Positions 54,249 to 63,100 of a stretch of DNA of 64,000 bases are shown one piece after another (position 1 is the stretch's first letter; the number at the start of each line of letters is the position of its first letter). This stretch comes from Comamonadaceae bacterium (GTDB lineage Bacteria > Pseudomonadota > Gammaproteobacteria > Burkholderiales > Burkholderiaceae_C): contig JAIXRJ010000016.1 of the NCBI GenBank assembly GCA_027485235.1, forward strand, positions 1 to 64,000, in the 5' to 3' direction. The position numbers were made by a program, and so were the translations under genes. The notes under the pieces are model-generated. The model was given only the letters and a program-made list of their open reading frames with translations, did no database searches and was not told the DNA's origin.

Positions 54249-54860
54249 GTGAGCGCCATCGCCGTCATTGACTTTGAGACCACGGGCATTTCGCCGGGCA
54301 TGGGTGACCGCGCCACCGAGGTGGCCATCGTCATGCTGGAGGGCGGACAGTTGGTGGACCGCTATCAGAGCCTGATGAACGCCGGGGTGCGGGTGAACAG
54401 TTTCATCACCCAGCTCACGGGCATCAGCAACGAGATGGTGCAGGCCGCGCCGCCGGCCGAGCAGGTGATGCGCGAGGCGGCGCGCTTTGTGGCCGGGCGG
54501 CCCATGGTGGCGCACAACGCGGCGTTTGACAAAAAGTTCTGGCAGGCCGAGTTGGCGCGTTGCGGGCAAGAGGCGTTGCACCCTTTTGCTTGCACCGTGC
54601 TGCTCTCGCGCCGCCTTTACCCCCAAGCGCCCAACCACAAGCTGGGCACCTTGGCCGCGCTGCACCACTTGCCTTCGTCGGGCCGGGCTCACCGGGCCCT
54701 GGCCGATGCCGAAATGGCCGCACACTTGTTGGCGCAGATGCAGCATGACCTGAAATCCCGCTTCAGCTGTAGCCAAACGGACCATGCCTTGCTGATGGGC
54801 TTGCAGCGCACCAGCCGCCAGATGGTGGGCCCCTACCTCAGGCAGCGGGCTTCGGCTTGA
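54249..54860 (+). CDS. DnaQ-like 3'-5' exonuclease
   Basis: 203 aa DEDDh exonuclease. ExoI is AVIDFETTGISPG (Asp and Glu), ExoII PMVAHNAAFDKKFW, ExoIII HRALADAEMAAHL. It resembles DNA polymerase III epsilon but is shorter and lacks the alpha-binding tail motif. A GTG at 54249 starts the family domain; the open frame goes to 54162 but has no similarity there. Likely an accessory DNA-repair nuclease. Confidence 0.82.
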   Translation: MSAIAVIDFETTGISPGMGDRATEVAIVMLEGGQLVDRYQSLMNAGVRVNSFITQLTGISNEMVQAAPPAEQVMREAARFVAGRPMVAHNAAFDKKFWQAELARCGQEALHPFACTVLLSRRLYPQAPNHKLGTLAALHHLPSSGRAHRALADAEMAAHLLAQMQHDLKSRFSCSQTDHALLMGLQRTSRQMVGPYLRQRASA

Positions 54861-54886
54861 TTCAAGTTGTGGCCCGAGGTCGAAGA

Positions 54887-55483
54887 TCAGCCCTGGACCA
54901 CCCTCCAATAAGCTTCGCGTGTTTCGGGGCTGACCGCGTCCAGTGCCTGTTCATAGCGTGTTTGGTGCTGCCGCAGCATGCGGGCCGAGGCGATGCTTTT
55001 GGTTTTGCAAAACCAGTGGCAACTGTGTTGCATCAAAAACATCTCGGCCATGATGCGAAAAGAGCGCTCTTTGGCCGATGCCGGGGTGAGGGCCATGGCG
55101 CGTTCAATGCCCTGGGCGTGCACGGACAACAGGCGGCGCATGTCAAACGTGGCTTTGGGGGTGAGCTGGTCGATCCAGGGCAGCGCGATTTTGAAGCCCC
55201 GGGCCTCGGGTGCAGACAGGCGTCCGAATTCGGTGGCCAGGTTTTTGAATTCATCCGCCAATTGCTGCTCGGCCACTTCTTGCAGTTGCAATATCTGCTG
55301 CTGGCGTGCGGCTTCGGGCTCGCCCAGGGCGCGCATGTAGGCCTCGGTCAATTGCGCCATGTGTTTTTCGATCTGGTAGGGCCGCAAGTGCGCTGCCAGC
55401 AGGGCGGTGCGTTGGCGCTGGCCTTGCGTGTTCAGCCAGTGAATGAGCGCACCCAATAAAAACAAAAGACTCAGCAGTTCCAT
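54887..55483 (-). CDS. Hypothetical membrane-anchored protein
   Basis: 198 aa. One N-terminal hydrophobic segment (MELLSLLFLLGALIHWL), then an all-helical soluble part with IEKHMAQLTEAYMRALGEPE and EVAEQQLADEFKNLATEF. No domain recognised. The segment after residue 140 (IMAEMFLMQHSCHWFCKT) is unusually rich in Met and aromatic residues. It converges with the exonuclease gene. Confidence 0.6.
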   Translation of the reverse strand: MELLSLLFLLGALIHWLNTQGQRQRTALLAAHLRPYQIEKHMAQLTEAYMRALGEPEAARQQQILQLQEVAEQQLADEFKNLATEFGRLSAPEARGFKIALPWIDQLTPKATFDMRRLLSVHAQGIERAMALTPASAKERSFRIMAEMFLMQHSCHWFCKTKSIASARMLRQHQTRYEQALDAVSPETREAYWRVVQG

Positions 55484-55692
55484 ATCTGTCCGTATCTGTC
55501 CGGTTTGGCAGAGCCCTGGGGCCCGATGCCCCAAGTGTAGTGAAGCGCTGGGCAGGCTCCGCTGGCGCGAAAGGCGGCTGGCGCACCGAAGGATTTGGAG
55601 TGCGGCCTCTAAAGCGCGGGTTTTCCCTTGCCTTGGTCCGGGCCTGGTGTTCAAATTGCTGCATTGCAACAAACCTTTCCAAGGAACCCCCC
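55484..55692 (+). promoter_or_regulatory. Divergent control region between hypothetical and phasin genes
   Basis: 209 bp. It contains an exact 10-bp direct duplication (TATCTGTCCG at 55484-55493 and 55494-55503) at the left edge. The rest holds the phasin promoter; no clear consensus hexamers. Confidence 0.35.
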
Positions 55693-56250
55693 ATGAACTT
55701 CAATGCTGAACAACTCGTCGCCACCCAACAAGCCCAGCTGAACGCTGCTTCGGGCCTGTCGCAAAGCGCTTTCGCCGGTTTCGAGCGCTTGGTCGCGCTG
55801 AACATGGCCGCTGGCAAAGCCGCTGTGGACGAGTCTTTCGCCAACGCACAAGCCTTGTTCGCCGCCAAGAACCCCCAAGACATGCTGGCCGCTCAAGCCG
55901 CTTTGGTGCAGCCTGCTTTTGAAAAGGCCGTCTCTTATGGCCGTCACCTGACCGACATCGCCAACAGCACCGGCGCCGAGTTCACCAAGGCTGTCGAAGG
56001 CCAGTTCGCCGAGACCGAGCAAGCTGTCAAAAGCTTGGTCGAGAGCAGCCTGAAGAACGCGCCAGCCGGTTCTGACGCCGCTGTGGCCGCCATCAAAACC
56101 GCCATCGAAGCCGGTCAAAACGCTGCTGAAACCCTGAAAAAAGTGGTCAAGCAAGCCGCTGACACCGCCGAGTCCAACCTGAAGGCCGCCACCGCCCAAG
56201 CAGAAGCTTCGGTCAAAGCCGCCATGAGCAAGGCCAAAGCCAAGGCTTGA
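55693..56250 (+). CDS. Phasin family protein
   Basis: 185 aa, nearly all helical and Ala-rich, with the phasin opening MNFNAEQLVATQQAQLNAAS and a Lys/Ala-rich tail (MSKAKAKA). Phasins coat polyhydroxyalkanoate granules and control their size. AAGGAA stands before the ATG at 55693. Presence indicates PHA storage, consistent with the putative 3-hydroxybutyrate dehydrogenase in the same window. Own terminator follows. Confidence 0.92.
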   Translation: MNFNAEQLVATQQAQLNAASGLSQSAFAGFERLVALNMAAGKAAVDESFANAQALFAAKNPQDMLAAQAALVQPAFEKAVSYGRHLTDIANSTGAEFTKAVEGQFAETEQAVKSLVESSLKNAPAGSDAAVAAIKTAIEAGQNAAETLKKVVKQAADTAESNLKAATAQAEASVKAAMSKAKAKA

Positions 56251-56284
56251 TCCCACAAGCACGCCTGCCGTGCTTTCTACAATC

Positions 56285-56308
56285 AAGGCGTCTTCGGACG
56301 CCTTTTTT
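56285..56308 (+). terminator. Intrinsic terminator after the phasin gene
   Basis: GGCGTC-TTCG-GACGCC stem-loop with a stable UUCG tetraloop, preceded by AA and followed by TTTTTT. Confidence 0.92.
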
Positions 56309-56316
56309 GTTTCTGG

Positions 56317-57114
56317 ATGCCCCTCATGCCCCCTGCGTTTGCCCACCCCTCTGCCCCTGCCCTGCACATCGAAGGGGGTGTGGCCACCATCACCCTGAAC
56401 CGCCCGGCCCAGCGCAACCGGCTGGAAAACGGCGACCTGAAGACCTTGCTGGCGCAGTTTGAACAAGTCCATCACAACGCCGATGTGGGCGTGCTGGTGC
56501 TGACGGCCAACACCGAAGGCCAGCCCAAGCCGGTGTTTTGCGCGGGTTATGACATCAGCGGTTTCAACGAGCCCGGCCATGGCGCAACGTTTTTTGAGGA
56601 AATTCCTGACGCACTGGCCAAGCTGCGGCCCGTGACGATTTGTGCCTTGAACGGCAGCGTGTACGGTGGCGCCACCGATCTGGTGCTGGCCTGCGACTTG
56701 TGCATCGGCCTGCAAGGCATCGAGTGGCGCATGCCTGCCACCGCGCTGGGCTTGCATTACTACCCCAGTGGTTTGCAGCGCTATGTCAGCCGTTTTGGCG
56801 TGGCGGGTGCCAAGCGCGCGTTTTTGACGGCGCGGCCTTTCTCGGCCGAGCAGCTCCATGCCATGGGCTTGTTCGAGGCCCTGGTGCCCGATGCCGATTG
56901 GGCTTCGACCTTGGACCTGCTGGTCCGCGACATCCTGGCGTTGGCGCCTTTGGCGGTGCAGGAGACCAAAAAGTCGATCAACGAAATCGCGGCGGGCCAG
57001 ATGGACACCGATCGCCTGCGTGCACGCGAGCACATGACCAGCGACAGCGCCGACTTTGCCGAAGGCCTTGCGGCCTTTGCCGAGCGCCGCAAGCCCATAT
57101 TTGCAGGCCGTTGA
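56317..57114 (+). CDS. Enoyl-CoA hydratase/isomerase family protein
   Basis: 265 aa crotonase-fold protein. Oxyanion-hole segments: PVFCAGYDISGF (first) and GSVYGGATDLVLACDLCIG (second). In the second, a catalytic Glu expected after the helix is replaced by hydrophobic and polar residues, so hydratase versus other crotonase chemistry cannot be decided. Start at 56317 or 9 bp later. It begins only 9 bp after the phasin terminator, so its promoter may lie within the phasin gene end or read-through occurs. Confidence 0.85.
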   Translation: MPLMPPAFAHPSAPALHIEGGVATITLNRPAQRNRLENGDLKTLLAQFEQVHHNADVGVLVLTANTEGQPKPVFCAGYDISGFNEPGHGATFFEEIPDALAKLRPVTICALNGSVYGGATDLVLACDLCIGLQGIEWRMPATALGLHYYPSGLQRYVSRFGVAGAKRAFLTARPFSAEQLHAMGLFEALVPDADWASTLDLLVRDILALAPLAVQETKKSINEIAAGQMDTDRLRAREHMTSDSADFAEGLAAFAERRKPIFAGR

Positions 57115-57258
57115 CCGGCCCATGGCCCACCTCATTGGCAGGTTTTTGCTGAGAGCCGCCGCGTGTCGCGCGAGCCCACTGCGGTCCGGGATCGCCGTGT
57201 TCACCCGCTCGAGCCCCACAAGTTCCGCCTGAGCTGGAGCCACCGTTTCCAGTGAGCT

Positions 57259-58116
57259 TCATGCGCTGCTGGCACTGCGTTGTCCGGCTGACCAAGCGCT
57301 GCCCATGGAGGCGGCGATGATGAAGCCCATCGCGGCCCACTGCCCGGGGCTCAGGCGCTCGGCCAGCACGATCCAGCCGGCGATCGCGCCGACCGCGGGC
57401 TCCAGACTCAGCAAAATGCTGAAGGTGCCCTTGGGCAAGTGCTTCAGGGCATACATCTCCAGCGTGTAGGGCACGGCGCTCGACAGCAGGGCCACGGCCA
57501 GACCGGCGGCCAGCCATTGCGTGTCCAGCAAGGCGCTGCCCGCTTCGTACAGGCCAAAGGGCGTCACCACCAAGGCCGCAGCCAGCATGCCCATGGGTGT
57601 GGCCATGACGCCATACTGCTTGGCCACGCGTTGTCCATACACGATGTAAAGGGCCCAACAGACGCCCGCCGCCCATGCCAATCCGATGCCCAAAGGGTCG
57701 AGTGCATCGTGGGCACCCGGCCAGGGCAAGATCAACCCCAAGCCCAAAATGGCCAGCACCACCCAGAGCCCATCGCTGGCTTTGCGCGAGTGCCACAAGG
57801 CCAGGGCCAGCGGGCCGGTGAATTCAATGGCGATGGCCAAGCCAAAGGGAATCGTTTTGATGGCGTTGTAAAACAAGAGGTTCATCACCCCCAGCGTGAC
57901 GCCGTACAGGCCCAGCGGCAGCGCGTCGGCCCAGGTCCACTGGCGACGCCACGGGCGCCACCAAGCCATCAAGATGAGCGTGGCAAACACCAGGCGGTAG
58001 AGCGTGGTGCCGCCGGCGCCGATGGCGGGGAACAGGCTTTTGGCAAACGAAGTGCCAATCGACAGGGAGACCAAGGAGCCGAGCAGGGCAGCCACGGGCC
58101 AGACGGGAAAGGACAA
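57259..58116 (-). CDS. EamA-family exporter (RhtA-like)
   Basis: 285 aa, ten membrane helices in two EamA repeats. YRLVFATLILMAWWRPW and the second repeat around YTLEMYALKHLPKGTFSIL-LEP are typical of the RhtA/threonine-homoserine exporter branch. It probably exports amino acids or metabolites. It converges with the enoyl-CoA hydratase gene. Confidence 0.85.
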   Translation of the reverse strand: MSFPVWPVAALLGSLVSLSIGTSFAKSLFPAIGAGGTTLYRLVFATLILMAWWRPWRRQWTWADALPLGLYGVTLGVMNLLFYNAIKTIPFGLAIAIEFTGPLALALWHSRKASDGLWVVLAILGLGLILPWPGAHDALDPLGIGLAWAAGVCWALYIVYGQRVAKQYGVMATPMGMLAAALVVTPFGLYEAGSALLDTQWLAAGLAVALLSSAVPYTLEMYALKHLPKGTFSILLSLEPAVGAIAGWIVLAERLSPGQWAAMGFIIAASMGSAWSAGQRSASSA

Positions 58117-58282
58117 AGAAAGGCTTTCGAGGGTGGAAAGGGCGCGCCAGTTGGGCTAAAACCTGAGCCTGCCGGGTACATTCGAGCGCATCATAGCCCC
58201 GCATACAATCTGCCCTTGGTCTGCCCCATGGCGTGTTGCGGTGGGGCCGAAGACAGTCCGTCCGATTTTGTGGAGTTTTTTC

Positions 58283-58615
58283 ATGTTCATTTCGTCCGCT
58301 TTTGCCCAAACCGCTCCTGCTGCCGCTGCTGGCAGCGACATGCAGTCCACTTTGATGAGCATGTTGCCTTTGTTGCTGATGTTCGCCGTGCTGTACTTCG
58401 TCATGATCCGCCCCCAGATGAAAAAGCAAAAAGAGCACCGCGCCATGATCGACGCATTGGCCAAAGGCGACGAGGTTGTGACCGCTGGCGGTCTGCTGGG
58501 CAAAGTCAGCAAAATTGGCGACAGCAACCTCTCTGTGGAAATCTCTGCCGGCGTGGAAGTCCAGATGCAGCGCAGCGCCGTGGTTCAGGTTTTGCCCAAA
58601 GGCACACTGAAGTAA
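58283..58615 (+). CDS. yajC: Preprotein translocase subunit YajC
   Basis: 110 aa. One membrane helix (STLMSMLPLLLMFAVLYFVM) followed by the conserved IRPQMKKQKEH and GDEVVTAGGLLGKV. It belongs to the SecDF-YajC accessory complex. The ATG at 58283 follows TGGAG; the frame is open earlier. First of yajC-secD-secF. Confidence 0.95.
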   Translation: MFISSAFAQTAPAAAAGSDMQSTLMSMLPLLLMFAVLYFVMIRPQMKKQKEHRAMIDALAKGDEVVTAGGLLGKVSKIGDSNLSVEISAGVEVQMQRSAVVQVLPKGTLK

Positions 58616-58638
58616 TTCGGTCCGACGGTTTTTTCAGC

Positions 58639-58662
58639 GGGGCGCGTGACGCCCCGATTTTT
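58639..58662 (+). terminator. Terminator-like hairpin between yajC and secD
   Basis: GGGGCG/CGCCCC stem with a 5-nt loop, then GATTTTT. It sits in a gap inside an operon, 20 bp before secD. It may act as an attenuator that lowers secDF relative to yajC. Confidence 0.65.
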
Positions 58663-58682
58663 CATCCTGCACGCGAGTCCTT

Positions 58683-60560
58683 ATGAACCGTTACCCGGTC
58701 TGGAAATACGCGATCATCGTGATCGCCATGTTGCTGGGGGTGATCTACACCCTGCCCAACTTCTTTGGTGAGGCGCCTGCCGTGCAGGTGTCTTCGGCCA
58801 AAGCGACCATCAAGGTGGACACCGGCACGCTGCAAAAAGTCGAAGCAGCGCTCCAAGCTGCGGGCTTGAGCCCGCAGAGCGTGGCGCTCGAAGGCAGCTC
58901 CATCCGGGCCCGCTTTGACAGCACCGACAACCAACTCAAGGCCAAGGACGCGGTTCAAAAAGCCCTGATTCCCGATGTTGCCGATCCGCACTATGTGGTG
59001 GCCCTCAATTTGGTTTCGCGCTCGCCCGAATGGCTCAGCGCCTTGTACGCTTCGCCCATGTATTTGGGTCTGGACTTGCGCGGCGGCGTGCATTTCATGC
59101 TGCAAGTGGACATGCAGGCGGCCTTGACGCAGCGCGTGGAGTCGCTCACCGGTGACTTGCGCAGCTTGATGCGTGAAAAAGACATTCGCCACGGCGGCAT
59201 CACCCGCAATGGTCAAAACGTCGAGATCCGCCTGCGGGATGCGCAGCAACTCGAAGCGGCCAAACGCTTGTTGTCGGCACAGTTTCCTGACTTGCAGGCC
59301 CAGGTCGTGGCCGAAGGCAGCGAATTCCGCTTGATTGCCAGCAACAAACCTGAAGCTGCCCGCCGGCTGCAAGAGCAGGCTTTGAAGCAAAACATCACCA
59401 CCTTGCACAACCGGATCAACGAGCTGGGCGTGGCCGAGCCGGTGATCCAGCAGCAGGGTCTGGACCGCATCGTGGTGCAGCTGCCCGGCGTGCAGGACAC
59501 GGCCAAGGCCAAAGACATTCTGGGCCGCACCGCCACCCTGGAAGTGCGCATGGTGGACGAGAGCGCCGAAGCGCGTGCGGCCGAACAAGGTGGCATGGTG
59601 CCCTTTGGCACCGAGCGTTATCTGGAGCGCGAGGGCCGCCCCCTGATCGTCAAAAAGCAGGTGGTGCTCACGGGGGACAACCTGACCGACGCCCAGCCCG
59701 GTTTTGACGGGCAGACGCAAGAGCCCGTGGTCAATCTGACGCTGGACGCCAAGGGCGCTCGCATTTTCAAGGACGTGACGCGCGACAACGTGGGCAAGCG
59801 CATGGCCATCTTGCTGTTTGAAAAAGGCAAGGGCGAGGTCGTCACCGCGCCCGTGATCCGCTCCGAAATCGGTGGCGGTCGGGTGCAGATTTCGGGCCGC
59901 ATGACCACCGCTGAAGCCAATGACACGGCGCTGCTGCTGCGTGCAGGTTCTCTGGCCGCGCCGATGGAAATCATCGAAGAGCGCACCATTGGCCCCAGCT
60001 TGGGTGCTGAAAACATCGCCAAGGGCTTCAACAGCGTGACCTGGGGTTTCCTGGTCATCGTGGCCTTCATGGTCATCTACTACGCCATGTTCGGCTTGTT
60101 CTCCGGCATCGCACTGGGCGTGAACCTGTTGTTCCTGGTGGCCATCTTGTCCATGCTGCAAGCCACCCTGACCCTGCCCGGCATGGCCGCGATGGCGCTG
60201 GCCTTGGGCATGGCGATCGACTCGAACGTGTTGATCAACGAGCGCGTGCGTGAAGAGTTGCGCAACGGTGTGAGCCCGCAAGCGGCCATCCACGCCGGTT
60301 ACGACCGCGCCTGGGCCACGATTTTGGACTCCAACATCACCACGCTGATCGCGGGTGTGGCCTTGCTGGCCTTTGGCTCCGGCCCGGTGCGCGGCTTTGC
60401 GGTGGTGCACTGCATCGGCATTCTGACCAGCATGTTCTCGGCGGTGTTTTTCTCACGCGGCCTGGTCAACCTCTGGTACGGCGGCAAGAAAAAACTCAAA
60501 TCGGTGTCGATCGGCACGGTGTGGCGGCCCGAGGCGGGCACTGCGGTCAAAACCGACTGA
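58683..60560 (+). CDS. secD: Protein translocase subunit SecD
   Basis: 625 aa RND-type protein. N-terminal helix (YAIIVIAMLLGVIYTLPNFF), periplasmic P1 domain with YLGLDLRGGVHFMLQVD, and the C-terminal five-helix part with AMALALGMAIDSNVLINERV. It uses proton motive force with SecF to complete export. Length is normal for betaproteobacteria. Confidence 0.96.
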   Translation: MNRYPVWKYAIIVIAMLLGVIYTLPNFFGEAPAVQVSSAKATIKVDTGTLQKVEAALQAAGLSPQSVALEGSSIRARFDSTDNQLKAKDAVQKALIPDVADPHYVVALNLVSRSPEWLSALYASPMYLGLDLRGGVHFMLQVDMQAALTQRVESLTGDLRSLMREKDIRHGGITRNGQNVEIRLRDAQQLEAAKRLLSAQFPDLQAQVVAEGSEFRLIASNKPEAARRLQEQALKQNITTLHNRINELGVAEPVIQQQGLDRIVVQLPGVQDTAKAKDILGRTATLEVRMVDESAEARAAEQGGMVPFGTERYLEREGRPLIVKKQVVLTGDNLTDAQPGFDGQTQEPVVNLTLDAKGARIFKDVTRDNVGKRMAILLFEKGKGEVVTAPVIRSEIGGGRVQISGRMTTAEANDTALLLRAGSLAAPMEIIEERTIGPSLGAENIAKGFNSVTWGFLVIVAFMVIYYAMFGLFSGIALGVNLLFLVAILSMLQATLTLPGMAAMALALGMAIDSNVLINERVREELRNGVSPQAAIHAGYDRAWATILDSNITTLIAGVALLAFGSGPVRGFAVVHCIGILTSMFSAVFFSRGLVNLWYGGKKKLKSVSIGTVWRPEAGTAVKTD

Positions 60561-60572
60561 GGGGAAAAGACC

Positions 60573-61523
60573 ATGGAATTGTTCAAAATCAGAAAAGACA
60601 TCCCGTTCATGCGCCACGCGCTGGTGCTGAACGCGATTTCCCTCATCACTTTTGCGCTGGCGGTGTTTTTCCTGTTCAGCCGGGGGCTGCACCTGTCGGT
60701 GGAATTCACTGGCGGCACTTTGATGGAAGTGAGCTACAGCCAAGCTGCCGACCTGCAAAAGGTGCGCGGCACGGTGGCCACACTGGGCTTTTCCGAAGTG
60801 CAGGTGCAAAACTTCGGTTCCGCACGCGATGTCATGATCCGCCTGCCTGCGCAAAAAGGCGTCAGTTCGGCTCAGCAAAGCGATAAAGTCTTGTCGGCCC
60901 TGAAAGCCAGTGAGCCCGATGTCACGCTGCGCCGCACCGAATTTGTCGGTCCGCAAGTGGGGGACGAGCTCGCCGAGGACGGCTTGAAGGCGCTGGGTTT
61001 TGTGGTGTTGGGCATCATGATTTACTTGGCCATCCGCTTCGAATGGAAGTTTGCCGTGTCGGCCATCATTGCCAACTTGCACGACGTGATCATCATCCTG
61101 GGCTTTTTCGCCTTCTTCCAGTGGGAGTTTTCGCTGGCGGTGTTGGCCGCGGTGCTGGCGGTGTTGGGTTATTCGGTGAACGAGTCGGTGGTGATTTTTG
61201 ACCGGATCCGCGAGAACTTCCGCCGCTACCGCAAGATGACCACGGTTGAGGTGATTGACAACGCCATCACCTCGACCATCAGCCGCACCATCATCACCCA
61301 CGGTTCCACCCAGATCATGGTGCTGTCTATGCTGCTGTTCGGTGGCGATACCTTGCACTACTTCGCCATGGCGCTGACCATTGGCATTTGCTTTGGCATT
61401 TACTCGTCGGTCTTCGTGGCCGCCGCCATTGCGATGTGGCTGGGCCTGCGGCGCGAAGACCTGATCAAGCCGATCAAGAAAGACAATGACCCCGGCGACG
61501 AAAATTCAGGCGCGGTGGTTTGA
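60573..61523 (+). CDS. secF: Protein translocase subunit SecF
   Basis: 316 aa. N-terminal part HLSVEFTGGTLMEVSY (the FTGG motif typical for SecF) and the membrane region with GYSVNESVVIFDRIREN and TSTISRTIITHGSTQ-type loop. Partner of SecD, starting 12 bp after it with an AGGGGAAAA site. Confidence 0.96.
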   Translation: MELFKIRKDIPFMRHALVLNAISLITFALAVFFLFSRGLHLSVEFTGGTLMEVSYSQAADLQKVRGTVATLGFSEVQVQNFGSARDVMIRLPAQKGVSSAQQSDKVLSALKASEPDVTLRRTEFVGPQVGDELAEDGLKALGFVVLGIMIYLAIRFEWKFAVSAIIANLHDVIIILGFFAFFQWEFSLAVLAAVLAVLGYSVNESVVIFDRIRENFRRYRKMTTVEVIDNAITSTISRTIITHGSTQIMVLSMLLFGGDTLHYFAMALTIGICFGIYSSVFVAAAIAMWLGLRREDLIKPIKKDNDPGDENSGAVV

Positions 61524-61543
61524 GGCGGCTTCGGCTTGCGGAC

Positions 61544-61571
61544 AAGGGCACCTTCGGGTGCCCTTTGTTTT
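61544..61571 (+). terminator. Intrinsic terminator after secF
   Basis: A 9-bp perfect stem AAGGGCACC/GGTGCCCTT around a TTCG loop, followed by TGTTTTG. It ends the yajC-secD-secF transcript before the convergent dprA. Confidence 0.88.
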
Positions 61572-61575
61572 GTGG

Positions 61576-62724
61576 CTAGGCCCAAGTGATGCGTTGGAAC
61601 AGCCCGCCGGGCAAACGGCCGATTTGCCCCATCAACTCCAGCTCCAGCAACTGGGCTTGCAGCTGGGCTGTCGGCCAGCCGCAGCGCGCTTGCAGGGCGT
61701 CCAGGCCCACCGGGTCGTGGCCCATCAGCCCGAGCAGTTCAGGCTCGCTGTCCTGATGGGGGCTGCCAGCCTGCAGCGCCAACGGCAGCTGCGCAAAGGG
61801 GTCGGGCAGGCGCAGCTCTTCCAGCACGTCTTGAGCCGACTCCACCAATTTGGCACCTTGCTTGATCAGGGCGTGACAGCCTTTGGCCTGCGCGGAGTGG
61901 ATGGAGCCCGGAATGGCCAGCACATCGCGGCCTTGCTCGAGGGCTTGTTTGGCTGTGATGAGCGAACCCGATTGCAGGGCAGCCTCGACCACCAGGGTGG
62001 CTTGGGACAGGCCCGCGATCAGGCGGTTGCGTTTGGGGAAATTGGCGTTCAGGGGCGGGGTGCCCAGGTGGTATTCGCTCAGGAGCACGCCGCGCTCTGC
62101 AATGCGGTGCGCCAGTTCGCGGTGTTGCTGGGGGTAGACACGGTCCAGTCCGGTGCCGACCACGGCCAAAGTGGCCAGTGCTTGGGAGGACGCACCCAGC
62201 AAGGCCCCATCGTGCGCCGCCCCATCGATGCCCAGCGCAAGACCTGAGACGATGGTCAAGCCGCTGCCGGCCAGGCTGCGGGCAAATTCACGCGCATTGG
62301 CCTGACCTTGGGGCGTCGGGTTGCGGCTGCCGACCATGGCCAGACACTGCTCGGCGCGCAGTCCGTGCAGGGCAGCGGTTTGCCCCAAGGCGTAGAGCAT
62401 CAGCGGGGGATCGGGGATCAGCAGCAGCGACGCCGGGTAATCGGCATCGCCCAGCGTGACCACGGCGCGGGACATGCCGGGTTCTGTGCCCTTGCGCAGC
62501 CAATCCCAGGTGTCACGCGTCAATTCGGCCCAGCCCCCGGGCGTGCCCATGAGCTGCCGGGCTGGGTTGGCGGAGACCACTTGCCGCAAAGCCCCTTCGC
62601 TTTGTTGAAAGATGTGTGGCGGCTCGCCAAAAGCCGCCAACAGTTTGCGGGCAGTGTCGTTGCCAATGCCGACCGTCAAGGACAGCCGCAGCCATCCACC
62701 CAATTCGTCTTGCGTGCTCACCAT
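61576..62724 (-). CDS. dprA: DNA-processing protein DprA
   Basis: 382 aa. An N-terminal SAM-like segment (LTVGIGNDTARKLLAAFG), the Rossmann core with MVGSRNPTPQGQANAREFAR, GSGLTIVSGLALGIDGAAH and the loop FPKRNRLIAGLSQATLVVEA, and a C-terminal winged helix (LQARCGWPTAQLQAQLLELE). It loads RecA on incoming single-stranded DNA in natural transformation. Confidence 0.95.
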   Translation of the reverse strand: MVSTQDELGGWLRLSLTVGIGNDTARKLLAAFGEPPHIFQQSEGALRQVVSANPARQLMGTPGGWAELTRDTWDWLRKGTEPGMSRAVVTLGDADYPASLLLIPDPPLMLYALGQTAALHGLRAEQCLAMVGSRNPTPQGQANAREFARSLAGSGLTIVSGLALGIDGAAHDGALLGASSQALATLAVVGTGLDRVYPQQHRELAHRIAERGVLLSEYHLGTPPLNANFPKRNRLIAGLSQATLVVEAALQSGSLITAKQALEQGRDVLAIPGSIHSAQAKGCHALIKQGAKLVESAQDVLEELRLPDPFAQLPLALQAGSPHQDSEPELLGLMGHDPVGLDALQARCGWPTAQLQAQLLELELMGQIGRLPGGLFQRITWA

Positions 62725-62754
62725 TGCGCTCTCCCTGTGCAGCCTTGAGGCTGT

Positions 62755-63012
62755 CTAGGGCGCATTGTGGTGGCCTCGGCCAGAGGGCGTCAAGGGCGGC
62801 GCGTCAGGGCCTGAACCGGGCGGCTCGGTGTGCAGCACGGTCTCCAGCCTCCCGTTGTCTTTCCACCCAAAACCGCGGCGCTCGCCCAGCGTTGGCATCA
62901 ACGCAAAGTCCAGACCCGAGAAGTCCCAAGCCAACAAGCCCAGCAGGACCAGCAGGCTGCACAGCGCCAGATCGCGCCAGGCAGAGCGTTCGCGCGCAGG
63001 GTGGGAGCCCAT
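62755..63012 (-). pseudogene. Truncated PAP2-family phosphatase (N-terminal part)
   Basis: 85 codons. The first ~62 residues (WRDLALCSLLVLLGLLAWDF, SGLDFALMPTLGERRGFGWK, then LETVLHTE) resemble the N-terminus of membrane PAP2 phosphatases frequently found beside eptA genes. After that the frame runs into Pro/Gly-rich sequence and stops, and the catalytic motifs are missing. It is divergent from eptA. A small intact protein is less likely. Confidence 0.5.
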
Positions 63013-63100
63013 GAAAAAGTCGACAAGAGTTTCAAAAAGAAAGAAAAAATTAAACCATGGAAGACTAAAATCAGCACTTTTTTCGCCCGCTCAGCACAGC

